64,000 bases of DNA from Azospirillum rugosum (GTDB lineage: Bacteria > Pseudomonadota > Alphaproteobacteria > Azospirillales > Azospirillaceae), in the NCBI RefSeq assembly GCF_017876155.1, contig NZ_JAGINP010000009.1, positions 186,001 to 250,000 of the forward strand, written 5' to 3'. This document shows, piece by piece, positions 44,858 to 54,232 of the stretch. Position numbers and translations under genes: made by a program. The first letter of the stretch is position 1; the number at the start of each line of letters is the position of its first letter. The notes below the pieces were generated by a model. The model searched no databases. It saw only the letters and a program-made list of their open reading frames with translations, and was not told the DNA's origin.

Positions 44858-45714
44858 TCGATCACCGCGCGGACGCGGGGCACGTCCTTGCGGTCGCGGT
44901 GGACGACCAGCCATGCCTCCCTCGCCAGCGGCGGCCCCAGCGGCGACCCCAGCGGCGAACCTGGTGCCGGCAGCCGCTTCAGCCCCGCCTCCTCCGCCGC
45001 CAGCCAGCAGGGCAGCAGCGCCGCCCCGAACCCGCCCTTCGCCGCGGCCAGCTGCGCCTGCACGCTGTTGGAGCGGAAGGCGATCCGGCGCCCGCCGGCG
45101 TGCCGGGCGAGCCACGCCGCCTCCGGCAGGTCGGCCAGCGCCTCGTCGAAGCCGACCAGGGCGTCGGGCGCGCCGGGGGCCGCGTAGAGGGCGTAGCCGA
45201 TCGTCGCGAGCCGCCGGGCGAACAGCTCCCCGCTCTGCGGCCGGGCGAGCCGGATGGCGAGGTCCGCCTCCCGCCGCGCGAGGCTGAGGGAGCGGTTGTC
45301 GGCGATCACCTCCAGGTCCAGGGCCGGATGCCGGGCGCGCAGCGGCGCCAGCCGCGGCACCAGGAAGCGGTCGGCCAGCGCCTGCGTCATCGTCAGCCGC
45401 ACCGTGCCGGCCAGCCCTTCCTCATGCCCGGCGCGGCGCAGGATGGTGAGCGCCCGCTCGTCCATCCCCTCGGCAAGCGCGCGCACCGCCTCCCCGTCCG
45501 CGGTCAGGCCGTAGCCGTCGGAACGGCGGTCCACCAGCGGACGGCCGAGCGTCGCCTCCAGCGCGGCGATGCGCCGTCCGACCGTGGCGTGGCTGAGCCC
45601 CAGCGCCCGCGCCGCCGCCGACAGGCTGCCGGCGCGGGCCAGCTCCAGGAAGACGCGCAGGTCGTCCCAGTCCATCGACGCGGCCGGCAGAGCTGAACGT
45701 TTTTGAACAGTCAT
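44803..45714 (-). CDS. LysR family transcriptional regulator
   Basis: 303 residues from ATG 45714. HTH region DLRVFLELARAGSLSAAARA then LGLSHATVGRRIAALE. An effector domain follows. The subgroup (with few N-terminal differences) resembles regulators that control a divergent gene; the divergent neighbour is an isochorismatase-like hydrolase 93 bp away. It is therefore a likely regulator of that gene. Its effector is unknown. Confidence 0.88.
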   Translation of the reverse strand: MTVQKRSALPAASMDWDDLRVFLELARAGSLSAAARALGLSHATVGRRIAALEATLGRPLVDRRSDGYGLTADGEAVRALAEGMDERALTILRRAGHEEGLAGTVRLTMTQALADRFLVPRLAPLRARHPALDLEVIADNRSLSLARREADLAIRLARPQSGELFARRLATIGYALYAAPGAPDALVGFDEALADLPEAAWLARHAGGRRIAFRSNSVQAQLAAAKGGFGAALLPCWLAAEEAGLKRLPAPGSPLGSPLGPPLAREAWLVVHRDRKDVPRVRAVIDHIVELFEAERALLAGEG

Positions 45715-45806
45715 GGTGCGATCATAGCGACTGCCCGACCGGGAATGAACAGGGCAGGATAAGCCCGTCACCCGCCCCCGACCACCAGCGTCCCGGAGTG
45801 TTCCCG

Positions 45807-46412
45807 ATGACCGTGATGACCGAGCCCAAGTCCCTGCTGTCCCTGGCCGGCGCGCCGCTGCACCCGAGCCCCCTCGACAAGGCCGTCCTCGTGCTGATCG
45901 ACGCGCAGCGCGAATACACCGACGGCGCCCTGCCCCTGTCCGGCGTGGGCGCCGCCGTCGCCGAGGCCGGGCGGCTGCTGGCGCTGGCCCGCAAGGCCGG
46001 CGTGCCGGTGATCCACATCGTCCATCACGGCAAGCCCGGCGGCCTGTTCGATCCCGGCGGCCCGATGGGCGCCGTCATCCCCGCCCTGGCCCCGGCCGAG
46101 GGGGAGTCGGTGATCGCCAAGCGCCTGCCCAACGCCTTCGCCGGCACCGACCTTCAGGAGCAGGCGCGCGCCACCGGCCGGAGCGAGCTGATCCTCGCCG
46201 GCTTCATGACCCACAACTGCGTCGACAGCACGGCGCGCGCCGCGCTCGACCTCGGCTGGCGCTGCACGGTGGTGGCCGCCGCCACGGCGACCCGCGACCT
46301 GCCGAACCCGCTCGGCGGCGTCATGGCCGCACAGACCGTGCAGACCGCGACGCTCGCCGGGCTGGCCGACCGGATCGCCATCGTCGTGAAGGACGCGGCG
46401 GCGTGGGGGTGA
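45807..46412 (+). CDS. Isochorismatase-like cysteine hydrolase
   Basis: 201 residues. The catalytic triad is visible: Asp32 (VLVLIDAQREYTDG), Lys105 (VIAKRLPNAF) and Cys138 (FMTHNCVDSTARAALDLG). The fold covers nicotinamidase, isochorismatase, N-carbamoyl hydrolases and related enzymes; the precise reaction is not predictable. GGAG precedes the ATG at 45807. It is divergent from a LysR regulator. Confidence 0.87.
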   Translation: MTVMTEPKSLLSLAGAPLHPSPLDKAVLVLIDAQREYTDGALPLSGVGAAVAEAGRLLALARKAGVPVIHIVHHGKPGGLFDPGGPMGAVIPALAPAEGESVIAKRLPNAFAGTDLQEQARATGRSELILAGFMTHNCVDSTARAALDLGWRCTVVAAATATRDLPNPLGGVMAAQTVQTATLAGLADRIAIVVKDAAAWG

Positions 46413-46445
46413 GGGTGCCCCCGGGGCTCCCTTACGCCGGCTCCC

Positions 46446-46910
46446 TTACGCCGCCACCGGCCGTGCGTCGCGCGCCCGCATCAGCATCCACACCGCCGAC
46501 ACGCCGGCCAGCTTGGAGGCGAGGCTGGCGGCCCAGACGGACGGTTCCCAGACGCCCAGCATGCCGAAGAAGATGGCCGTGTCGACCGGCACCGACAGGG
46601 CGGCGCTGATCCACAGCCGGTCGCGCAGCGGGCGCCGCGTGACGGTGAAGACGCCCCAGTCGATCAGCTCCGACACGGCGAAGGCCGTGACGCTGGCCGT
46701 CGCGACGAAGGGGTCGGCGAGCAGGAAGGACAGGGCCGTCGCGGCCAGCATGGCGGCCAGCGACCAATGGCCGTAGCGGACCTGCACCATGTCGCGCAGA
46801 AGGAAGATCAGCCCGGCCCAGCAGGACCAGACGAGGTCCAGGTGGGGTGCCCAGCTGAAGGCGTAGTTGATGGCGAGAACGCTGCCGATGTAGGCGGCAA
46901 GCCAGAGCAT
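46446..46910 (-). CDS. VUT/YhhQ family membrane transporter
   Basis: 154 residues with five or six helices. The start at 46910 has GGAGG at the right distance. Features: LWLAAYIGSVLAINYAFSWA, then TALSFLLADPFVATASVTAF and AVSELIDWGVFTVTRRPL, RLWISAALSVPVDTAIFFGM. This is the short VUT form, related to the YhhQ queuosine-precursor transporter. The substrate is probably a nucleobase or vitamin. No known riboswitch was recognised in the 240 bases upstream. Confidence 0.82.
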   Translation of the reverse strand: MLWLAAYIGSVLAINYAFSWAPHLDLVWSCWAGLIFLLRDMVQVRYGHWSLAAMLAATALSFLLADPFVATASVTAFAVSELIDWGVFTVTRRPLRDRLWISAALSVPVDTAIFFGMLGVWEPSVWAASLASKLAGVSAVWMLMRARDARPVAA

Positions 46911-47151
46911 GTCCAAGATCCTCCGAAGGCAACCCGCGGGAATACGGGTGCGGAAATGGGAGCCACCCGCGTGAATGCGAGCGCCCCGCCGCGACCTTGT
47001 AACAGCTTCCGCCCCATCCGGTGAACCCTTCCCGGAGAAGGCTCCCTGACGCAAAGGCGTAACCCCAGCACATACGCCATTTGACCGGTGTGCCTGTGAT
47101 CCGGCTGAAACGTTACCGTGTCGTCGACAGGAACGGAGCAAGGTGGACGCG

Positions 47152-48399
47152 ATGGCCGATGGCACCCCGGCAAAGACACGGGGCGGCGTGCGGGATCATT
47201 CCCTGGACGCGGCGCGCAGCCTGCTGATGATCCTCGGCGTGCCCTATCACGCGGCGCTGATCTACACCCCCGACTACCATTGGCTGATCGATTCCCCCGA
47301 CACGATCCCGGGCATCGGGCTGTTCGCGGAGTTCATCCACAGCTTCCGCATGCCGGCCTTCTTCCTGATCTCCGGCCTGCTGATCGCCCGCAGCCTGCGC
47401 AAGCACGGCCCCACCACGGTGCTGCGGTCGCGGGCGACGCGGCTGCTGGTGCCGCTGATCGCCGTGGCCGCGACCTTCAACGTGCTTCAGCTGTGGCTGT
47501 CGACCCTCTCGGCCGATCCCGGGCTGACGCTCGCGGCCTTCCTGACCCGGACGCTGCCGGACGCCTTCTGGAGCGGCGGCCTGACCTATCACCTGTGGTT
47601 CCTGGTCGAGCTGTTCGCCTGCATGGTGCTGCTCTGCCTGCTCTACCCCGTCGCGACGAGGCTCTACGCGGTGCTGCGCGCGCGGACACCCTGGCTGGCG
47701 CGCCTCGTGGAAGCGGGCGACGGCTGGTTGCCGCCCGTCCTGCTGGGCGTGATGCTGGTCGGCACCATGGGGTTCGACAACATCTCCCCCCTGCTGCTGG
47801 AGCCGGTGCCCCCGACCACCTCCTCGGCGCTGAGCACGGCCATCTCGGCCAGCTTCTTCCTGGTCGGCGTCTACATCGCCCACCTCGCCGGCGGGCCGGC
47901 GCGCTTCGCCAGCACCAGCTGGACGGTGGTGGCGCTCTATGCCCTGTGCTTCCTGGGGCAGGTCGGGCTCGACCATGTGCAGAAGCCCATGGCGCTGCGG
48001 GTGCTCGACCAGGTGCTGCGCGCGGTCTGCGCCTGGTCGGCCTTCCGCCTGCTGCTCGGCCTCGCGCTCGCCTGGTTCGCGCGGGAGAACCGGGGCGTGC
48101 GGGCGCTGTCGCAGGCCTCCTACAGCATCTACCTGCTGCACCACGCGGTGGTGGTGGTCGCCGGCTTCGCCCTGCTCGCCGTGCCGTGGAAGCCGGGGGT
48201 GGAGTTCCTGCTGATCGCGGCGCTGGGCCTGCTGGTCCCGCTGGCTTTCCACCACGCGGCGGTCCGCCGCTCCCCGGTCCTGCGCTTCCTGCTGAACGGC
48301 GCACCGCCGGGGAAGGCCCCTCAGAACGGCAACACGCCACAGGCCGTGGGCGCTACGCCCGCTTCCAGGTCGTGCCCTGCGGGCCGTCTTCCAGGATGA
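47152..48399 (+). CDS. Acyltransferase family 3 membrane protein
   Basis: 415 residues with about ten helices. The N-terminal motif [20 protein letters not shown], then [18 protein letters not shown], are those of acyltransferase_3 proteins such as OpgC and OafA. The catalytic histidine is probably in [14 protein letters not shown] nine bases upstream (47143) is another possible start. Typical products O-acylate surface glycans or osmoregulated glucans. Its 3' end overlaps the convergent cysS by 47 bp. Confidence 0.85.
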   Translation: MADGTPAKTRGGVRDHSLDAARSLLMILGVPYHAALIYTPDYHWLIDSPDTIPGIGLFAEFIHSFRMPAFFLISGLLIARSLRKHGPTTVLRSRATRLLVPLIAVAATFNVLQLWLSTLSADPGLTLAAFLTRTLPDAFWSGGLTYHLWFLVELFACMVLLCLLYPVATRLYAVLRARTPWLARLVEAGDGWLPPVLLGVMLVGTMGFDNISPLLLEPVPPTTSSALSTAISASFFLVGVYIAHLAGGPARFASTSWTVVALYALCFLGQVGLDHVQKPMALRVLDQVLRAVCAWSAFRLLLGLALAWFARENRGVRALSQASYSIYLLHHAVVVVAGFALLAVPWKPGVEFLLIAALGLLVPLAFHHAAVRRSPVLRFLLNGAPPGKAPQNGNTPQAVGATPASRSCPAGRLPG

Positions 48400-49726
48400 T
48401 GCCCTGGTCGGCCAAGTCCTTGCGGATGCGGTCGGCCTCCGCGAAATTCTTGGCCTTGCGGGCGGCCAGCCGGTCGGCGATGAGCTGCGCGATCACCTCG
48501 TCCGACAGGGCGGCGGCCCCCTTCGGCGCCCAACGGAACCACGCCTCCGGATCCTGGCGGAGCAGGCCCAGCGCCTCCCCGGCGGCGAGCAGCGCCCCCT
48601 TGGCTGCGGCCTTGTCCGCCTCGGTCTGTGCCTTGTTCACCGCGCCCGCCAGCTCGTGCATGTGGGAGATGGCGAGCGGGCTGTTCAGGTCGTCCTCAAG
48701 GGCCGCGAGCACATCGAAGGGCAGCTCCGCCGCGGCCGGCGCCGGGGCGCCGCGCAGCGCCTGGTACCAGCGGTCGAGCGTCGCCTTGGACTGCTTCAGC
48801 CCCTCGCGCGTGAAGTCCAGCGGCTGGCGGTAGTGGGCGCTCATCAGCGTCAGCCGGATCGCCTCGCCGGGGAACTCGTCCAGCAGCTCGTGCACGGTGA
48901 AGAAGTTGCCCAGGGACTTGGACATCTTCTCGCCCTCGACCGTCACGAAGCCGTTGTGGACCCAGTAGCGGGCGAGATCCTCGCCGCCGTGGGCGCAGCG
49001 GCTCTGCGCGATCTCGTTCTCATGGTGCGGGAAGATCAGGTCCAGCCCGCCGCCGTGGATGTCGAAGGTGACGCCCAGATGCTCCTTCGCCATGGCGGAG
49101 CATTCGATGTGCCAGCCCGGCCGGCCGCGGCCCCAGGGGCTGTCCCAGCCGGGCTGGTCGGCCGCACTCGGCTTCCACAGCACGAAGTCGGCCGCGTCGC
49201 GCTTGTAGGGGGCGACGTCCACGCGGGCGCCGGCGAGCAGTTCATCCGGCGTCCGGCGGGACAGCTGGCCGTAGTCCGCCATGGACGGGACGGAGAACAG
49301 CACGTGCCCTTCCGCCGCGTAGGCGTGGCCGCGCTCGATCAGCAGTTCGATCAGCGCGACCATGTGCGCGATGTGGTGGGTGGCGCGCGGCTCGATGGTC
49401 GGGCGCAGCGCGTTCAGCGCGTCCATGTCCGCGTGGTACAGGTCGGCCGTGCGCTTGGTCAGCGCCTCGATCGGCTCCCCGCTGTCGCGCGAGCGGTCGA
49501 TGATCTTGTCGTCCACGTCGGTGATGTTGCGGACGTAGGTCACCGCCGGATAGAGCCGCTGCAACAGCCGGAACAGCAGGTCGAAGACGACGACCGGCCG
49601 CGCGTTGCCGATGTGCGCCGTGTCGTAGACGGTGGGGCCGCAGACATACATGCCCACCCGGTCCGGGCTCATCGGCTCGAAGCGTTCCTTGCGGCGGGTC
49701 AGCGTGTTGTAGAGGTCCAGCGGCAC
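48353..49726 (-). CDS. cysS: Cysteine-tRNA ligase
   Basis: 457 residues. Class I synthetase with HIGH-type [20 protein letters not shown]-type [11 protein letters not shown], and zinc ligands in [10 protein letters not shown] and [12 protein letters not shown] and [13 protein letters not shown]. The start is GTG 49726 ([13 protein letters not shown]) with AGGAGA nine bases upstream; the tempting ATG just before is out of frame. Essential, cytoplasmic, charging tRNA-Cys. gltX follows upstream on the same strand, separated by a repeat. Confidence 0.96.
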   Translation of the reverse strand: MPLDLYNTLTRRKERFEPMSPDRVGMYVCGPTVYDTAHIGNARPVVVFDLLFRLLQRLYPAVTYVRNITDVDDKIIDRSRDSGEPIEALTKRTADLYHADMDALNALRPTIEPRATHHIAHMVALIELLIERGHAYAAEGHVLFSVPSMADYGQLSRRTPDELLAGARVDVAPYKRDAADFVLWKPSAADQPGWDSPWGRGRPGWHIECSAMAKEHLGVTFDIHGGGLDLIFPHHENEIAQSRCAHGGEDLARYWVHNGFVTVEGEKMSKSLGNFFTVHELLDEFPGEAIRLTLMSAHYRQPLDFTREGLKQSKATLDRWYQALRGAPAPAAAELPFDVLAALEDDLNSPLAISHMHELAGAVNKAQTEADKAAAKGALLAAGEALGLLRQDPEAWFRWAPKGAAALSDEVIAQLIADRLAARKAKNFAEADRIRKDLADQGIILEDGPQGTTWKRA

Positions 49727-49782
49727 GGCGCCATGTCTCCTATCAAGCGGCCTTTCAGCCAATCCATTGTAAGCGGTGCGTC

Positions 49783-49842
49783 ACCACAGAGACACGGAGA
49801 CACAGAGGGCGTGGTTTCTCTGTGTCTCCGTGTCTCTGTGGT
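49783..49842. repeat. Dispersed inverted repeat, family C copy 2
   Basis: ACCACAGAGACACGGAGACA (continuing to CAGAG) and its exact inverse ending CCGTGTCTCTGTGGT, with a short loop GGCGTGGTT. A perfect long hairpin between gltX and cysS. Related to the copy at 40408. Confidence 0.85.
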
Positions 49843-49879
49843 TAAACCCAAGCCCGGCCTGCGGCCACCGAAATGAGCG

Positions 49880-51223
49880 TCAAGCCGTCTCGCCCGCAAG
49901 GCGCTTCAACGCCCGCTCGCGGCCGATCAGGGGTAGCAGGTTCTTCAACTCCGGTCCATGGTCGCGGCCGGTCAGCGCGCGGCGCAGCGGCAGGAACAGG
50001 TCCTTGCCCTTGCGGCCGGTCTTGCCCTTCACGGCACCGGTCCAGGCGCCCCAGGTCGCGAGGTCCCACGGCTCGTCCGGCAGCAGCGCCGCGGCGTCGG
50101 CCAGGAAGCCGGGATCCTCCACCACGGGCGTGACCGGCGCGTGGGTCACCGCCCACCAGTCGCGCGCGTCGGCGATGCGCCCCAGGTTCGGCCGCACCGC
50201 CTCCCAGAAGGCCGCATCGGCGCCAACGAGGCCGAGCGCCGCCAGCTCCCCGGCCACACGCTCGAAGGGCAGCAGGTGCAGGATGCGGGCGTTCAGCCGC
50301 GCCAGCTCCTCCGGGTCGAACTTCGGGGTGCCGCGGGCGATCTTGGCGATGTCGAACTCGGCCACCAGCTCGTCCAGCGTCAGCCGCGGCTCGATGGGGT
50401 CGGAGGTGCCGAGCTTGGCGAGCAGGCTGGCCAGCGCCATCGGCTCGATCCCCTCCTCCTCGCGCAAGGATGCCACCGACAGGCTGCCAAGCCGCTTGGA
50501 CAGGCCCGCCCCGGCGGCGTCGGTCAGCAGCGGCAGGTGCGCAAACTCCGGCACCAGCGCACCAATGGCCTGGAAGATCTGGATCTGCACCGCCGTGTTG
50601 GCGACGTGGTCCTCGCCGCGGATCACGTGGGTGATGGCGAGGTCGCCGTCGTCCACCACGCTGGTCAGCGTGTAGAGCGGCCGGCCGTCCTCGCGGATCA
50701 GCACCGGGTCGCTCAGCGCCGTCCCCTCGAAATGCACCGGCCCGCGGACGAGGTCGGTCCACTCCACCGGCGTGTGCTCCAGCTTGAAGCGCCAATGGGC
50801 TTTGCGCCCCTCCGCCTCCAGCCGGGCGCGGTCGGATTCCGTCAGGCGCAGGGCGGCGCGGTCGTAGATCGGCGGGCGCCCCTGCGAGACGAGGCTGGCG
50901 CGCTTGAGGTTCAGCTCCTCCGGCGTCTCGTAGCAGGGGTAGAGGCGCCCGGACGCCTTCAACGCCTCCGCGACCTCGTCGTAGCGCCCGTAGCGGTCGC
51001 TCTCCCGCGCGAAGCGGTCCCAGGTCAGGCCCAGCCAGGTCAGGTCGCGCTCGATGCCCTCGGCGTATTCGGGCTTGGAGCGTTCCTCGTCGGTGTCGTC
51101 CAGGCGCAGCAGGAAGCTGCCGCCGGCCTTGCGCGCGAACAGCCAGTTGACGAGCGCGAGGCGCACGTTGCCCACGTGAAGAAGGCCGGTTGGGCTGGGG
51201 GCGAAGCGGACGGCGACGGTCAT
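49880..51223 (-). CDS. gltX: Glutamate-tRNA ligase
   Basis: 447 residues. HIGH-type [20 protein letters not shown] at the N-terminus and KMSKS-type [35 protein letters not shown] is conserved. Length of ~450 fits the alphaproteobacterial short GltX; many of these genomes carry two copies, one of which charges tRNA-Gln with Glu for amidation. Which type this is cannot be settled here. Located after a cluster of five hairpins. Confidence 0.95.
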   Translation of the reverse strand: MTVAVRFAPSPTGLLHVGNVRLALVNWLFARKAGGSFLLRLDDTDEERSKPEYAEGIERDLTWLGLTWDRFARESDRYGRYDEVAEALKASGRLYPCYETPEELNLKRASLVSQGRPPIYDRAALRLTESDRARLEAEGRKAHWRFKLEHTPVEWTDLVRGPVHFEGTALSDPVLIREDGRPLYTLTSVVDDGDLAITHVIRGEDHVANTAVQIQIFQAIGALVPEFAHLPLLTDAAGAGLSKRLGSLSVASLREEEGIEPMALASLLAKLGTSDPIEPRLTLDELVAEFDIAKIARGTPKFDPEELARLNARILHLLPFERVAGELAALGLVGADAAFWEAVRPNLGRIADARDWWAVTHAPVTPVVEDPGFLADAAALLPDEPWDLATWGAWTGAVKGKTGRKGKDLFLPLRRALTGRDHGPELKNLLPLIGRERALKRLAGETA

Positions 51224-51308
51224 GACGGCGATCGTTCGAAAGTCGGGGACGGGGCGGCAGTCCTAGCACGCCGCGCCCCGCTCCGAAAGCCGCGCATGCG
51301 GAGGTTTG

Positions 51309-51483
51309 AAGCGGATGGCGATCCGCTTTGGACCGCGACTGCGGGCCCGGTCGCACGTGCGACCGAAGCCCGGCCTCTCGCGGGAACGGAGTTCCCGCTG
51401 GCGGCAGGCGGATGCCACAGGCATCCGCTGAGAGCCGGCGAATGAGGCCATATGAATCTGAAGCGAATGCTCATTCGCTTCAG
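51309..51483. repeat. Cluster of five different perfect hairpins
   Basis: Positions 51309-51328 (AAGCGGAT/ATCCGCTT), 51348-51365 (CGGTCGCAC/GTGCGACCG), 51380-51398 (GCGGGAAC/GTTCCCGC), 51408-51428 (GCGGATGCC/GGCATCCGC) and 51458-51483 (CTGAAGCGAATG/CATTCGCTTCAG). The last overlaps the stop codon of the lipoprotein gene and may be its terminator. Confidence 0.8.
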
Positions 51484-52208
51484 GGCGCGCAGTAATCCTC
51501 GGGCGTCACGATCTCGGTCACCGTGACCACGGTCTTGTCCGGCACGACATACTCCTGGACGCCGCGGATGTCCGCCGCCGCCGGATCCCAGTTGTAGGTG
51601 TAGCCGAGCCGCGTCCAGGGATAGCCCGTGCCGCCCATCGACGCGTCGCGCTTGTAGGAGAAGACCATCTGGTTGGCGAACCAGGACACGTAGGCCGCCT
51701 GCTCCGGCTTCGTCGTGATCTGGTTGCCGCATTGCGTCGCCGTCGGGTCGGGGTTCGCGCAGGGGCGGAAGACGCCGGTCACCGCCGGGCCGGTTTTCTG
51801 CTCCTCGATCGTGAAGCGGATGAAACGCGCGCTGCGGTCGGAGTCGGTCGCCGGCTTCAGCCCCAGAAGCTGGTGCAGCCGGTCGATCACCTGGTCGCGC
51901 GGGTAGGTGCGGCAGATGGCCTGCAATTCCGGCTCCACGGAAATCCACAGGCCGTAGGGACTGTCGATGGTGACCTTCTGCCCCTCCTTGCCCGCCGCCC
52001 AGGCCGTGTTGCCGGTCAGCGACAGGGCGCGCACCGGGTAGGCCAGCGGCGCCAACCGGCGGACGTTCGCCTCCTGGTACACGGCGCTGCGGTCGATGGC
52101 TTGGTCGTAGAGGGCGCGGCCGTCCCCAACCTGGCCAGCGGTCTGGTTGGCGGTACAGCCGGAAAGGGTGATGGCGATCGCCAGGACAAGAATGCGCGCG
52201 CGAGGCAT
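51480..52208 (-). CDS. Lipoprotein of unknown function
   Basis: 242 residues. Lipobox LSGC with Cys18 after a hydrophobic signal (ILVLAIAITLSGC). The mature protein contains YDQAIDRSAVYQEANVRRLA near the start and several cysteines (AICRTYP, RPCANPD, TQCGNQ, EDYCAP). TVVTVTEIVTPEDYCAP ends the protein. No family was recognised. It would be anchored in the inner or outer membrane. The stop lies inside a hairpin cluster. Confidence 0.75.
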   Translation of the reverse strand: MPRARILVLAIAITLSGCTANQTAGQVGDGRALYDQAIDRSAVYQEANVRRLAPLAYPVRALSLTGNTAWAAGKEGQKVTIDSPYGLWISVEPELQAICRTYPRDQVIDRLHQLLGLKPATDSDRSARFIRFTIEEQKTGPAVTGVFRPCANPDPTATQCGNQITTKPEQAAYVSWFANQMVFSYKRDASMGGTGYPWTRLGYTYNWDPAAADIRGVQEYVVPDKTVVTVTEIVTPEDYCAP

Positions 52209-52490
52209 GGGTCATCACCTCCGGTGGTTGATTTTTCCACCGTATCATGATGCACAATCCCGCGCGAGATGCCTTAAAAGGCGGCAAGTCACGCGGTCAA
52301 ACATACAATTATATGCAGCCCTGCCCCGCCTGCGTGACTTCGGATCGAATGATGTCTTTCATGTAACGCAAAATTATTTGACCTTCGATCTATTCTTTCG
52401 CTAACTGGTGATAGCATCTGATCTTCGGATTAAGCCCTCCCGGTTCGCCCAAAGCGATGTCTCCTCACCCTTCAGGAGAAGCCCGTCGTC

Positions 52491-54092
52491 ATGTTCATCT
52501 CCCGGCGCAGCAGCGGCAAAAAACGGATTCTCCTGGTCAACGCCAGCTTTGATTCGTTCCGGACCTACGAACCGCGGCAACTGTTCCTGACCGCCGCGAC
52601 GGCCACCTTCTACTTGGCCGGCGCCTTCAACCCCGACTTGTGCGAGGTGCGGACCCACTGCGAGGTGCAGTCCGGACTGCTGAAGCGGGAGGATGACTTC
52701 GCCTGGCCGGACATGCTGGTCCTGACCGGCACGACCAACGCGCTTGACCGCATGCGGCAGCTGACAGCCTACGCGCGGACCAAGAATCCGGGGGTGATCG
52801 TGGTGGCCGGCGGCCCGGCCATCCGTGCCCTGCCGACGCTGGCGCGGGCCTGCTTCGACTACGCCTGCGAGGGCGACCTGGAGGAGATCGAGGACGTCAT
52901 CGCCGACGCCTTCGGCCCCGGCTACGTCAAGCCCGGCCTCGTCCCGCGCTTCGACCTGTACAAGCGCATCGACGGCGTCGGCTTCGTGGAGACCAGCCGG
53001 AACTGCAACTTCGCCTGCAGCTTCTGCTCGCTGACCGGCGAGGGCGGCAAGTACCAGACCTATTCGGAAAGCTTCATCCGCGCCCAGTTCGAGGCGCTGG
53101 GCAAGTGCAGCTACATCTCGCTGCAGGACAACAACTTCTACGGGAACGACCGCGCCAGCTTCCGCGAGCGGCTGGCCATCGTGAAGGAATACTGGCAACG
53201 CGGCTACTTCAAGGGTTGGCTGGCGCTGGTCACCGCCGACTTCTTCGCCAAGGAGGAAAACCTGGTGATGGTGAAGGAGGCGGGCTGCGTCGGCCTGTTC
53301 TCCGGCGTTGAGTCGCTGCAAAGCGACATGATCGAGCGCTATTCGAAGAAGCAGAACCGCCACGTCGACCGCTTCGACATCGCGCGCAAATGCATCGACC
53401 ACGGCATGGTCTTCGACTACGGCCTGATCTTCGACCCGGCGCACCAGACCATCGACAGTTTCCGCGCCGACATCAACGACATCCTCAGCCGCGACGACGT
53501 CACCTCGCCGGGTTTCCTCAGCCTGGCCATCCCGCTGCCCGGCACGCCGCTGTTCCGCGAGATCGCCGCGGAGGGCGGCTTCCTGCCCAACGTGCGGCTG
53601 CGCGACATGGACGGCGACACGCTGGTGGTCTGGCCGAAGGACCCGCTGGACGAGGTCGCGGCCTATGTCCGCACAATGAGCTGCATGAAGGAGCACCGCG
53701 CCCAGCTGTTCCGGCAGGTCTTCCGCTTCGCCTGGAACCGCCGCAACGACCTGACCTGGGACCAGCTGGCCGTCTGCGTGGTGAAGCCGCTGTTCCGCGC
53801 CTTCTATGACACCTCGCCCTTCGACCTGCTGGGCCGCCGCCACCCCAACCGCAGCGGCGTGACGACGACCGAGCCGCTCGATAGCCTGTTCACCCCGGCC
53901 TTCCCAGTGGACGGCCGCCACGCCAGCCTGTTCACCCCGACCATGGTGACCGACCGCAAGGGGGAGGTCATCCAGGACGACCTGCTCGCCAAACCGCGCC
54001 GCGCGCCGGACGTGGCGCGGGCGGCGGCCAACCGGAACGCCGCCAACGCCACTCCGGTGGACGCTCCGCTGGAACTGATGGCGTCGGACTAG
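52491..54092 (+). CDS. Radical SAM protein with vestigial B12-binding domain
   Basis: 533 residues. An N-terminal Rossmann-like region (15-150) has the layout of B12-binding radical SAM enzymes but no DxHxxG cobalamin motif. The radical SAM motif is SRNCNFACSFCSLTGEGG (Cys172, Cys176, Cys179). SLQDNNFYGNDRASFRERL and SGVESLQSDMIERYSKK are typical of the class. A ~100-residue Pro/Ala-rich C-terminal tail follows. AGGAG lies 12 bases upstream. Substrate unknown. It is monocistronic, flanked by an AT-rich leader on the left. Confidence 0.85.
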   Translation: MFISRRSSGKKRILLVNASFDSFRTYEPRQLFLTAATATFYLAGAFNPDLCEVRTHCEVQSGLLKREDDFAWPDMLVLTGTTNALDRMRQLTAYARTKNPGVIVVAGGPAIRALPTLARACFDYACEGDLEEIEDVIADAFGPGYVKPGLVPRFDLYKRIDGVGFVETSRNCNFACSFCSLTGEGGKYQTYSESFIRAQFEALGKCSYISLQDNNFYGNDRASFRERLAIVKEYWQRGYFKGWLALVTADFFAKEENLVMVKEAGCVGLFSGVESLQSDMIERYSKKQNRHVDRFDIARKCIDHGMVFDYGLIFDPAHQTIDSFRADINDILSRDDVTSPGFLSLAIPLPGTPLFREIAAEGGFLPNVRLRDMDGDTLVVWPKDPLDEVAAYVRTMSCMKEHRAQLFRQVFRFAWNRRNDLTWDQLAVCVVKPLFRAFYDTSPFDLLGRRHPNRSGVTTTEPLDSLFTPAFPVDGRHASLFTPTMVTDRKGEVIQDDLLAKPRRAPDVARAAANRNAANATPVDAPLELMASD

Positions 54093-54232
54093 CTTCCGCT
54101 AAGTCCTTGCCACGCCTCAGCTGCCGAAGGGGAATACCCCCTTCGGCATCGCGGCGTGGCAACATTTCGTTAACCATAAAAGCCCACCCTGGCCTTGCTT
54201 CCGCGCATAGAGGAACGGGAACGAGGACAGCG

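Noticed and set aside
46911-47151. Possible riboswitch (preQ1 type) upstream of the VUT transporter
   Set aside because: GC-rich hairpins are present but no conserved riboswitch core was recognised.
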